DNA of 64,000 nucleotides. Source: Hippophae tibetana (taxonomy: Eukaryota > Streptophyta > Magnoliopsida > Rosales > Elaeagnaceae). The DNA lies in NCBI GenBank assembly GCA_037013495.1, contig CM072807.1:33522802-33586801 (forward strand), written 5' to 3'. How positions within the stretch are numbered: position 1 is the first letter of the stretch; every line of letters begins with the position of its first letter. The notes under the pieces were generated by a model. It saw only the letters and a program-made list of their open reading frames with translations. It was not told the origin of the DNA and ran no database searches. Positions 1-12,500 of this stretch are shown piece by piece. Both the position numbers and the translations under genes were made by a program.

Positions 1-3000
1 ATATTGAAATAATTTGAAATTACCATATGCATCAAAAACAACCCAAAATTAAAAACCCAAAATTTCAATTCCTCGTGCATAAAAGCAAAACAGAGATGTT
101 TTCAAAAATAGCTCTAATACCAAATGTTAGAATACAATTCAATCGAGAAATGTTCATAAAAGTATATGAACGCATAATTTAAATGCGTCGGAAACAAAAT
201 GGATTGAAAACATACCTCCTGCCATCGATCAAATTTGTTTTTTTTTTAAATGTAATCTTCCATCTGTAGTCGAGTCAACGCGACTCGGTTTGACCCTAAC
301 GGATACCCGACCGTATCCTGTTATTCCGGTGACGGAATCCAGCGATCTTTTTATCAAAATTCTCATAATTCGATTTCCAAATGATTTATGGTCTTAATTT
401 GATGTAAAGACATCATCTTAAATAAATAGTTAATTAATGAAGCAAATAAATACACACGAAAAGTTGGATTTATTTTCTTCATTTTTTTAAGTTTAAATTC
501 ACAGAATCACTCAAAAATAAATATTGAAACAATTTGAAATTTCCATATGCATCAAAAACAACCAAAATTAAAAACCCAAAATTTCAATTCCTCTTGAAAG
601 AGAGCAAAACAGAGATGTTTTCAAAAATAGCTCTAATACCAAATGTTTGAATACAATTCAATCGAGAAATGTTCAGAAAATTATATGAACGTATAATTTA
701 AATGCGGCGGAAACAAAATGGATTGAAAACATACCTCCTACCATCGATCAAATTTTTATTTTTTGAAAAACATCATCTTCCACCTCTAGTCGAGTCAACC
801 CGACTCGGTTTGATTCTAACGTATTCCCGACCGTATCCTGTAATTTTGGCGACAGAATCCAGCGTTATTTTAATCAAAATTATCCTAATTTGATTTCCGA
901 ATCATTCATGGTCTTTATTTGATGTAAAAACATTATTTTAAATAAAAAGTTAATCAATGAACCAAATAAATACATATGATAAGTTGGATTTATTTTCTTC
1001 ATTACCTTTTCAAGTTTAAATTCAGAGAATCACTCAAAAATAAATATTGAAATAATTTGAAATTTCCATATGCATCAAAAACAACCCAAAATTAAAAACC
1101 CAAAATTTCAATTCCTCGTGCATAAAAGCAAAACAGAGATGTTTTCAAAAATAGCTCTAATACCAAATGTTAGAATACAATTCAATCGAGAAATGTTCAT
1201 AAAAGTATATGAACACATAATTTAAATGCGTCGGAAACAAAATGGATTGAAAACATACCTCCTGCCATCGATCAAATTTGTTTTTTTTTTTTTGAAAAAT
1301 GTAATCTTCCATCTCTAGTCGAGTCAACGCGACTCGGTTTGACCCTAACGGATACCCGACCGTATCCTGTTATTCCGGTGACGGAATCCAGCGATCTTTT
1401 TATCAAAATTCTCATAATTCGATTTCCAAATGATTTATGGTCTTAATTTGATGTAAAGACATCATCTTAAATAAATAGTTAATTAATGAAGCAAATAAAT
1501 ACACACGAAAAGTTGGATTTATTTTCTTCTTTTTTTTAAGTTTAAATTCATAGAATCACTCAAAAATAAATATTGAAACAATTTGAAATTTCCATATGCA
1601 TCAAAAACAACCAAAATTAAAAACCCAAAATTTCAATTCCTCTTGAAAGAGAGCAAAACAGAGATGTTTTCAAAAATAGCTCTAATACCAAATGTTTGAA
1701 TACAATTCAATCGAGAAATGTTCAGAAAAGTATATGAACGCATAATTTAAATGCAGCGGAAACAAAATAGATTGAAAACATACCTCCTACCATCGATCAA
1801 TTTTTTATTTTTTTGAAAAACATCATCTTCCACCTCTAGTCGAGTCAACCCGACTCGGTTTGATTCTAACGTATTCCCGACCGTATCCTGTAATTTTGGC
1901 GACAGAATCCAGCGTTATTTTAATCAAAATTATCCTAATTTGATTTCCGAATGATTCATGGTCTTAATTTGATGTAAAAACATTATTTTAAATAAAAAGT
2001 TAATCAATGAACCAAATAAATACATATGATAAGTTGGATTTATTTTCTTCATTACCTTTTCAAGTTTAAATTCAGAGAATCACTCAAAAATAAATATTGA
2101 AATAATTTGAAATTTCCATATGCATCAAAAACAACCCAAAATTAAAAACCCAAAATTTCAATTCCTCGTGCAATAGAGCAAAACATAGATGTTTTCAAAA
2201 ATAGCTGTAATACCAAATGTTAGAATACAATTCAATCGAGAAATATTCAGAAAAGTATATGAACGCATAACTTAAATGCGGCGGAAAAAAAATGGATTGA
2301 AAACATACCTCCTGCCATCGATCAAATTTGTTTTTTTTTTTTGAAAAATGTCATCTTCCATCTCTAGTCGAGTCAACGTGACTCGGTTTGACCCTAACGG
2401 ATACCCGACTGTATCCTGTTATTTCGGTGACGGAATCCAGCGTTCTTTTTATCAAAATTCTCATAATTCGATTTCCAAATGATTTATGGTCTTAATTTGA
2501 TGTAAAGACATCATTTTAAATAAAAAGTTAATTAATGACGCAAATAAATACACACGATAAGTTAGATTTATTTTCTTCATTTTTTTAAGTTTAAATTAAC
2601 ACAATCACTCAAAAATAAATATTGAAACAAATTAAAATTTCCATATGCATCAAAAACAACCAAAATTAAAAACCTAAAATTTCAATTCCTCTTGAAAGAG
2701 AGCAAAACAGAGATGTTTTCAAAAATAGCTCTAATACCAAATGTTTCAATACAATTCAATCGAGAAATGTTCAGAAAAGTATATGAATGCATAATTTAAA
2801 TGCGGCGGAAACAAAATGGATTGAAAACATACCTCCTGCCATCGATCAAATTTGTTTTTTTTTTTTGAAAAATGTCATCTTCAACCTTCAGGTGGGTCAA
2901 CCCGACTTGGTTTGACTCTAACGGATACCGGACCGTATCCTGTTATTACGGCGACAGAATCCAGCGTTCTTTTAATCAAAATTCTCCTAATTCAATTTTC

Positions 3001-6000
3001 GAATGATTCATGGTCTTAATTTGATCTAAAAACATTATTTTAAATAAAAAGATAATCAATGAACCAAATAAATACCTATGATAAGTTGCATTTATTTTCT
3101 ACATTTTTTTTCAAGTTTAAATTCACAGAACAGTCAAAAATAAACATTGAAACAATTTAAAATTTCCATATGCATCAAAAACAACCCAAATTAAAACCCT
3201 AAAAATTCAATTCCTCGTGAAGGAGAGCAAAGGAGAGATGTTTTAAAAAGCGACTCTCATACGAACTGTTAGAATGCAATTCAATCCAGAAACGTTCAAA
3301 AAACCGTATGAATGCATAATTTAAATGCATCGGAAAAACAATAGATTGAAAAAAGACATCCTCCCATTGATCAATTATTTTTTAAACTTCATCTTCATCC
3401 TCCAAGCGGGTCATCCAGACCCGGTATGACCCTAACGGATTCCCAGCCATATCTTGATTTTCTAGTGACAGAATCCAGTGTTCTTCTTATCAAAATTCTC
3501 ATAATTCGTTTTCTGAGTGATTCATGGTCTCAATTTGAAGTAAATACATCATTTTGAATAAAAATTTAATTAATGAAGCGAATAAATACCGTCGATAAGT
3601 TAGATTTAATTTAAAGTTTAAATTCATAGAATCACTCAAAAATAAATATTAAAACAATTTAAAATTTCCATATGCATCAAAAACAAGCAAAATAAAAAAC
3701 CTAAAATTTCAATTCTCCTGAAATATAGCAAAACAGAGATTTTTTCAAAAATGGCTCTCATAGGAAATGTTAGAATACAATTCAATGAAGAAACATCAAA
3801 AAACCATATGAAAGCATAATTTAAATGCACCAAAAACAAAATAAATTGAAAACATACCTCCTACTATTGTTCAATTTTTTTTTAAAAAAAGTTCATCTTC
3901 AACCTCCAACTGGGTCAACCCGACCTGGTTTGACGCTAACGGATACCCGATCATATCCTATTATGCCCGCGATGGACTGTTTTTCAAAATTCTCATAATT
4001 CGATTTTCGAATGATTAATATTCTTAATTTAAAGCAAAATCTTCATTTTAAGTAAAAAGTTAATTAATGAAGCAAATAAATACACACGATAAGTTGGATT
4101 TATTTTCTTCATTTTTTTTAAGTTTAAATTCACAAAATCACTCAAAAACTAAACATTGAAACAATTTAAAATTTCCATAAGCATCAAAAACAACCCAAAT
4201 TAAAAACCTAAAATTTCAATTCCTCGTGAAATACAGCAAAAGAGAGATGTTTTCAAAAATGGCTCTCATACAAAACTGTTAGAATGCAATTCAATCCAGA
4301 AACGTTCAGAAAACTATATGAACGCAAAATTTAAATCCACCGGAAACAAAATAGATTGAAAAAATACCTCCTGCCATCGATCAAATTTTGTTTTTTGAAA
4401 AACTTCATCTTCAACCTCAAGTCGGGTGAACCCGACGCGGTTTGACCCTAATAGAAACCCAGTCATATCCTGTTATTCCGATGACGGAATCCAACGTTAT
4501 TTTTATCAAAATTCTCATAATTCGATTTCCGTGTGATTAATATTCTTAATTTGAAGTAAAATATTCATTTTAAATAAAAATTTAATTAATGAAGCAAATA
4601 AAGAACCACGATAAATTGGATTTATTTTCTTCATTTTTTTCATGTTTAAATTCACAGAATCACTCAAAAATAAATATTGAAATAATTTGAAATTTCCATA
4701 TGCATCAAAAACAACCCAAAATTTCTATTCCTCGTGCAATAGAGCAAAACAGAGATGTTTTGAAAAATAGCTCTAATACCAAATGTTAGAATACAATTCA
4801 ATCGAGAAATGTTCAGAAAAGTATATGAACTCATAATTTAAATGCGGCGGAAACAAAATGGATTGAAAACATACCTCCTACCATCGATCAAAATTGTTTT
4901 TTTTTTTGAAAAATGTCATCTTCCATCTCTAGTCGAGTCAACGCGACTCGGTTTGACCCTAACGGATACCCGACCGTATCCTGTTATTACAGCGACAGAA
5001 TCGAGCGTTCTTTTAATCAAAATTCTCCTAATTCAATTTCCGAATGATTCATGGTCTTAATTTGATCTAAAAACATTATTTTAAATAAAAAGATAATCAA
5101 TGAACCAAATAAATACCTATGATAAGTTGCATTTATTTTCTACATTTTTTTCAAGTTTAAATTCACAGAATCACTCAAAAATAAACATTGAAACAATTTA
5201 AAATTTCCATAAGAATAAAAAACAACCCAAATTAAAAACCTAAAATTTCAATTCCTCGTGAAATAGAGCAAAAGAGAGATGTTTTCAAAAATGGCTCTCA
5301 TACGAACTGTTAGAATGCAATTCAATCCAAAAACGTTCAGAAAACTATATGAACGCAAAATTTAAATGCAGCGGAAACAAAATAGATTGAAAAAATACGT
5401 CCTGTCATCGATCAAATTTTTTTTTTCTGAAAAACTTCATCTTCAACCTCAAGTCGGGTGAACCCGACGCGATTTGATCCTAACGGATACCCCATCGTAT
5501 CCTTTTATTCCGGTGATGGAATCCAGCGTTCTTTTTATCAAAATTCTCATAATTCGATTTCCGAGTGATTAATATTCTTAATTTGAAGTAAAATCTTCAT
5601 TTTAAATAAAAATTTAATTAATGAAGCAAATAAATACCCACGATTATTTTCTTCATTTTTTTCATGTTTAAATTCACAGAATCACTCAAAAATAAATATT
5701 GAAATAATTTGAAATTTCCATATGCATGAAAAACAACCAAAATTAAAAACCCAAAATTTCAATTCCTCGTGCAACAGAGCAAAATAGAGATGTTTTCAAA
5801 AATAGCTCTAATACGAAATGTTAGAATACCATTTCATCGAGAAATGTTCAGAAAACCATATGAACACATAATTTAAATGCAGCAGAAACAAAATGGATTG
5901 AAAAAATACCTCCTACCATTGATCAAATTTTTTTTAAACTTCATCTTCAACCTCCAGATGGGTCAGCCCGACCCTGTACGACCCTAATGGATTCCCGACC

Positions 6001-8330
6001 GTATCTTGATTTTCCGGTGATAGAATCCAATTTCCTTTTTATCAAAATTCTCATAATTCGATTTCTGAGTGATTCATAGTCCCAATTTGAAGTAAATACA
6101 TCATTTTGAATAAAAAATTTAATTAATGAAGCAAATAAATACCGACCATAAGTTGGATTTATTTTCAAGTTTAAATTCACAGAATCACTCAAAAATAAAT
6201 ATTGAAACAATTTAAAATTTCCATATGCATCAAAAACAAGCAAAATAAAAAAACCAAAAATTTCAATTCTCGTGAAATAGAGCAAAAGAGAGATTTTTTC
6301 AAAAATGACTCTCATAGCAAATGTTAGAATACAATTCAATCGAGAAACGTTCAAAAAACCATATGAATGCATAATTTAAATGCAGCGGAAACAAAATAGA
6401 TTGAAAACATACCTCCTACCATTGTTCAATTTTTTTTTTGAAAAACTTTATCTTTCACCTCTAGTCGAGTCAACCCGACTCGGTTTGACCCTAACGGATA
6501 CCGGGTCGTATCCTACTATTCCGGCGACAGAATACAGCGTTCTTTTAATCAAAATTCTCCTAATTCGATTTCTGAATGATTCATGGTCTTAATTTGATGT
6601 AAAAACATCATTTTAAATAAAAATTTAATTAATGAAGCAAATAAATACCCACAATAATTTGGATTTATTTTCTTCATTTATTTTCAAGTTTAAATTCACA
6701 GAATCACTCAAAAATAAATATTGATACAACTTAAAATTTCCGTATGCATCAAAAACAAGCAAAATAAAAAACCAAAAATTTCAATTCCTCATGAAATAGA
6801 GCAAAAGAGAGATGTTTTGAAAAATGACTCTCATACCAAATGTTAGAATACAATTCAATCCAAAAACATTGAGATGACCATATGAACGCATAATTTAAAT
6901 GCAGCGGAAACAAAATGGATTGAAAACATAACTCCTCCCATTGATCATTATTTTTTGAAAAACTTCATCTTCAACCTGCAACCGCGTCAACCCGACCCGA
7001 TTTGACCCTAACGGACACTGAGCCATATCCTGCTATTCCGGTAACGGAATCTAGCGTTCTTTTTGTCCAAACTCTCATAATTCGATTTCCGAGTGATTCA
7101 TGGTCTCAATTTGAAGTAAAAACATTATTTTAAATAAAAATTTAATTAATCAAGCAATTAAATACCCATGAAAAATTGGATTTATTTTCTTCATTTTTTC
7201 TCAAGTTTAAATTCACAGAATCACTCAAAAATAAATACTGAAACAATTTAAAATTTACATATGCATCAAAAACAAGCAAAATAAAAAACCCAAAATTTCA
7301 ATTCCAAGTGAAACAGAGCAAAACAGAGATGTTTTCAAAAATGGCTCTCATAGCAAATGTTAAAATACATTTCAATCCAGAAACGTTCAAAAAACCATAT
7401 GAATGCATAATTTAAATGCAGCGGAAACAAAATGGATTGAAAACATACCTCCTGCCATTGATCAATTTTTTTTTTTTAAAACTTCATCCTCAACCTCCAA
7501 GTGGGTCAACCCGACCCGGGTTGACCCTAACGGATACCCGACCGTATCCTGTTATTACGGCGACAGAATCCAGCGCTCTTTTAATCAAAATTCTCCTAAT
7601 TCGATTTTCGAATGATTCATGGTCTTAATTTGATGTAAAAACATTATTTTAAATAAAAAGATAATCAATGAACCAAATAAATACCTATGATAAGTTGCAT
7701 TTTTTTCTACATTTTTTTCAAGTTTAAATTCACAGAACACTCAAAAATAAACATTGAAACAATTTAAAATTTCCATATGCATCAAAAACAACCAAAATTA
7801 AAAACCTAAAATTTCAATTCCTCGTGAAGCAGAGCAAAGGAGAGATGTTTTAAAAAATGGCTCTAATACGAATTGTTAGAATGCAATTCAATCCAGAAAC
7901 GTTCAGAAAACCATATGAATGCATAATTTAAATGCATCGGAAACAAAATAGATTGAAAAAATACATCCTGCCATTTATCAATTTTTTTTTCAAAAACGTC
8001 ATCTCCAACCTCCAACCGGATCAACCCGACCCGGTTTGACCCTAACGGATACCCGGTCGTATCTTGCTATTCCGGCGACAGAATCCAACGTTCTTTTAAT
8101 CTAAATTCTCATAATTTTATATAAAAATTTAATTAATGATGCAAATAAATACCCACGATAAGTTGGATTTATTTTCTTCATTTTTTTTCAAGTTTAAATT
8201 CAAAGAATCACTCAAAAATAAAATATTGAAACAATTTAAAATTTCCATATGCATCAAAAACAAGCAAAATAAAAAACCCAAAATTTCAATTCCTCATGAA
8301 AGAGAGCAAAATAGAGATGTTTTGAAAATT

Positions 8331-8345
8331 GGCTCTGATACCAAT
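8331..8345 (-). other. Canonical tRNA-iMet primer-binding site in array unit 17
   Basis: On the minus strand, immediately after the TAACA end of block 17, the sequence reads TTGGTATCAGAGCC. This matches the standard plant tRNA-iMet primer-binding site used by many Copia and TRIM elements. Most other units carry one or two substitutions, for example TTTGGTATTAGAGC. Confidence 0.75.
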
Positions 8346-8847
8346 TGTTAGAATACAATTCAATCCAGAAACGTTCAGAAGACCATATGAACGCATAATT
8401 TAAATGCAGCGAAAACAAAATGGATTGAAAACATACCTCTTGTCATTGATCAATTTTTTTTTTAAAACATCATCTTCAACCTTCAACTGGGTTAACTCGA
8501 CCCAGTTTCACCCTAACGGATACCCGGTCTTATCCTGTTATTCTGGCGACGGAATCCAGCATTCTTTTTATCCAAATTCTCATAATTCGATTTCCGAGTG
8601 ATTCATGGTCTCAATTTGAAGTAAAAACATCATTTTAAATAAAAATTTAATTAATGAAGCAAATAAATACCCACGATAAGTGGATTTATTTTCTAGTTTA
8701 AATTCATAGAATCACTCAAATAAATATTGAAACAATTTAAAATTTCCATATGCATCAAAAACTAGCAAAATAAAAAAACCCAAAATTTCAATTCCTCGTG
8801 AATTAGAGCAAAACAGAGATGTTTTCAAAAATGGCTCTGGTACCATT

Positions 8848-8954
8848 TGTTAGAATAAAATTCAATCCAGACACGTTCAGAAAACCATATGAACGCATAA
8901 TTGAAATGCAACGGAAATAAAATGAATTGAAAACATACCTCCTACCATTGATCA
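8848..8954 (-). repeat. Terminal 107-bp LTR-like block of the array
   Basis: This is the rightmost block. On the minus strand it begins TGATCAATGG at 8954 and ends TAACA at 8848, followed by a degenerate primer-binding site (TGGTACCAGAGCC). Sequence to the right of 8955 has no similarity to the repeat, so this is the array boundary. It lies 200 bp upstream of the first visible ACR exon. Confidence 0.6.
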
Positions 8955-9154
8955 AAGTTCTGCACTTACACGAGAATTTCAATAGATTTTCAATTTGATG
9001 CTCCCACTGATTTCTCACACTTATTCTCTACATTTTTGATGGTGTATCTGAATTCTTATAGTTAATAGTGAGAGGATCCAATGCTTTATTAAGGTTCGGA
9101 CAAAACCGAACCGTCACCATGGTTTACTTTACGTTGCACCACTCTGATTTACAG

Positions 9155-9556
9155 ATAATGCCTCAAATAAGAAAGCCACTCTTATCAAGGTACTAATTTA
9201 TGGAATTTATTGACATATCTTGTATGAAAATTCTACAGGCTTACCTTAAAATAGTTTATTTATCTTAAAATTGTAGGTTGATAGTGCGAATAGGCGTGGA
9301 AGTTTATTGGCGGTTGTTCAAGTTCTGACTGATTTGATTCTCATCATAAAACGAGCCTACATTTCTTCTGACGGGGAATGGTTCATGGATGGTTAGTCTT
9401 TATTTGGATAATATTAAATTAATATTTCAATTTATTATTTATTATTTTATTTTTGGCTGATTCTACCACTCGCAATGGTTCTTTGTAGTCTTTCATGTAA
9501 CTGATCAGCGTGGGAATAAGTTATCTGAAGAAGGTGTGGCCGAACGCATTCAACAG
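9155..9556 (+). CDS. ACR exons encoding ACT domain 1
   Basis: Three exons. 9155-9189 (35 bp, after TTACAG, ends ATCAAG before GTACTA) encodes [10 protein letters not shown]. 9277-9391 (after TTGTAG) encodes [11 protein letters not shown] through SSDGEWFMD and ends one base into the next codon. 9489-9556 (after TTGTAG) encodes the rest of a Val codon and [22 protein letters not shown], ending before GTAGAT. Phases match across all junctions. Upstream of 9155 the frame hits a stop (TGA 9145-9147) and does not match the family, so the TTACAG acceptor sets the exon start. Confidence 0.87.
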
Positions 9557-12500
9557 GTAGATCTTCAAAACCAATTATTTATTATTATTATTTACTATTT
9601 CCATTCACGTCATCTAGAATTTGATTAGATGACAAACATGTTGTACCTAGTCTCAGGAGAAAGTAAATGGTAAATTTCATGATTTGTCTTTTTTTGTCCT
9701 TCATAAGGAGTAAATTGTTTTCCCTAGTTTTCAAGGCCTTAAGCTCAGTTATGGTATTATGGGTACTACTCGTACTGAAGTATGGTAGAGCTAAGGTCCT
9801 AATAGTCTTACGTTCTGTTTAGACATTAAGGATGGTGCAGTGCACTGAGTGTCATGAAGGAACAGGTTCCCCCAAATAGTAGGGAGGCATAATTATGGTG
9901 TAATTAAAGGTTGGATAAGCTGAAACATTGTATTCTTATCTCCTAGGAGGATCTGAGCCTGTCTGCCGGCTACAGGGACTTCTATATAAGTTAGCCTCCT
10001 TGAGAAGTATATTAAAAAGATAAAGAGTGACAAAGAAGGCACTAGTTGCTTCTTGCTTTGCATCTTTGTTGCTTATAGTTAGAATAAGAAATTTAGTTGG
10101 TTTCTGTTATAACAATTTTGTTATGTTGTTGCAATTATGTTTTGTAATCAGTTAGTTTGTTAGACTTTACCTTATCTTGATTGCTCATATAAGAAGCATT
10201 CTCTTATTGTAATTCATTCAAAAAATCAATACAAAGTTCCTCTTTTCCATTCTCTTACAGTTTCTCTGTTCTTAAGATTTCTTGTTTATTCAAGAATCTA
10301 ACTTGGTATCAAAGCTCTTCATAGCTCATGCTCTTTCTCTTTTCTTCAACAACTTCTATGGCCAAGAACAGTACTCTAAACTACAACAATGGAAATGGAC
10401 CGAAGCATTCTACAACAGGTGGTGTTGCTAACGCAGCCAACCTCGAAGAACAATACAGACCAGTCACTAGCCCTCTTACACAACTGGTCACCATTAAATT
10501 CGAGGAAGACAACTATCTACTTTGGAAATTCTAGATTGAAAATGCAATCTTGGAATATGGTCTTGAAGATCATGTCTATGGCACATATACTGCTCCTCCC
10601 AGATTGATTCAAGGCAATGCCAACCCGGAGTTCATTCGTTATCAAAGGCAAGACAAGTTACTTATGTCATGGATTCTTGCCTCCAACAACACTAGCTATC
10701 TTCCTCAATTGGTAGGTTGTTCTTCTTGTCAAGAAATCTGGACAACCATTGAAAATATCTTCAATTCTCAATCCACTGCCAATGTGATGTTCTACAAACG
10801 TCAAATACAAACCCTCAAGAAAGACTCTCTTTCTATAAGAGATTATATAATGAAGATGAAGAGCTACTTTGATATGCTTAGTGCTGCTAATCACAAAATA
10901 TTTGACATAGACCAACTTCTTTCAGTTCTAAATGGTTTATCTGATGAATATGAATCCATAATAGCAATAATATGTTCAAGAGAGGTCCCTTACAACCTTC
11001 ATCATGTTACCAACCTTCTTCTTTCTCATGAAGGAAGGATCTTACAAAGAAATTCCTCTGATATTGTGGCTAATTACTCCAACTACTCAAACTACTCTAA
11101 GAGAGGCTCCAATTCGAACCAATCTCAAGATGGAAGAGGCCCAAATACCAGAGGCAGAGGTCGTGGTGGTAGAAACTATTACAATAATAGTAGACCTCAG
11201 TGCCAACTATGTGGAAAGATTGGCCACATAGTCCTCAAATGCTATTACCAGTTTGATCAAAATTTCCATGGCAGTGGAATGACAAATGGGGTGAATTCTT
11301 CTGGACACCAGAACAACTAAGGGTCGAATGCCAATCTTGCTCATACTAAGCCTGAATTTTCGCTTGAAAATGCTCCCTTAGAAGCCATGCTTGCTTGTGC
11401 AGAAGGAAAGAATGATGATTCTTGGTATACTGATTTAGGAGCAACCAATCACATCACTAAAGATTACAACAATATCACCTACAGGATATATTTCCATGGC
11501 AGTCATAAAGTTCACATGGGCAATGGCATAGGTTTGGATATAAAACACATTGGTAAATCTTTTGTTTCTTCCAATGTTCCCTCAAGATCTTTGAATCTTA
11601 AAAATATCCTTTATGTTCCTTTAATCACAAAAAATCTTGTTAGTGTCTCTCAATTCACAAAAGATAACAATGTTTACTTTGAATTTCACCCTTCTACTTG
11701 TTTTGTTAAGGATCAGATCACCAAAACTCCTCTTCTTCAAGGAACACTACATAAAAGACTGTACAGGCTCAACTTCTTCAACAAAGCTAAAGAGGTACCT
11801 CGGAAGATTTCACATGTTCATATCTCTAAAACCATAAATCCCACAGATATTAGTCAAGCTTCCTCACAAAATTTAGTTTCAAGTAGTAAAGAAAGTCTCA
11901 TTTTTGATATTTGGCATAAAAGGTTGGGACATCCCTCCTCTAAAATTGTAACCAAGGTCCTTAGTGATTGTAATATTCCTTTTCAAATGAATAAAATGCC
12001 TCTTTTTTTCTGTGTTTCATGTCAAATGGGAAAAAGCCATAAACTTCCTTTCCGCAACTCTCATACCTCTTATACCAGTCCATTACAGCTTGTTGAATCC
12101 AATCTTTAGAGCCCTTCTCTTGTTCTTTCAACCATAGGTTTCAAATTTTACCTAACCTTTGTTGATGTCTACTCTAGATACACTTGGATTTACTTCTTAA
12201 AAAGAAAGTATGAAGCCTTTGAATCATTTCTTCATTTTAAAACTCAAGTTGAAACCCAACTCAACACAACCATTAAATTTTTTCAATCTGACTGGGGTGG
12301 AGAATTTCGTTCCTTCTCCTCATTTTTCAACACACATGGCATTGTTCATCGTATTTCTTGTCCTCACACCTCTGAACAAAATGGAAGAGTGGAAAGAAAA
12401 CATAGACATATAGTAGAACTCGGTTTAACCTTACTAGCTCAATCATCTTTACCTTTGAAATTATGACCAGATGCTTTCTCTAGTGTTGTTTATCTCATTA

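Larger units (their letters stand above)
1..8954 (-). repeat. TRIM-like tandem array, 18 units of about 0.5 kb
   Basis: Eighteen direct repeats spaced 472-525 bp apart. Read on the minus strand, each has a 107-bp block starting TGATC (or TGAAC) and ending TAACA (or a close variant). The blocks lie at plus coordinates 125-231, 644-750, 1168-1274, 1693-1799, 2218-2324, 2742-2848, 3267-3373, 3768-3873, 4277-4383, 4784-4890, 5308-5414, 5819-5925, 6322-6428, 6841-6947, 7358-7464, 7874-7980, 8346-8452 and 8848-8954. After each comes a site resembling TTGGTATCAGAGCC, the usual plant tRNA-iMet primer-binding site. The remaining ~400 bp is non-coding and ends in a variable A-run. The block length is nearly invariant while the spacer length drifts. 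The array ends exactly at the 5' end of a block, as expected if the blocks are LTRs. It continues past base 1. Short reading frames inside it recur with the repeat and are not genes. Inference: LTR-internal-LTR multimers of a non-autonomous TRIM-type element. Confidence 0.75.

Noticed and set aside
181-8601. Recurrent 60-70-residue frames in the left 9 kb (such as MRRKQNGLKTYLL...)
   Set aside because: They recur once per tandem unit, cross the LTR-like block, and lack conserved ends; they are by-products of the repeat.
8955-9154. ACR start codon at 9118 just before the first visible exon
   Set aside because: The ATG at 9118-9120 is out of frame with the ACR reading and a stop lies at 9145-9147 in the ACR frame; the acceptor TTACAG explains the exon start.
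9830-10050. A solo LTR left of the Copia element
   Set aside because: It has a TATA-like box and different composition, but no second copy, inverted ends or duplication in the window.
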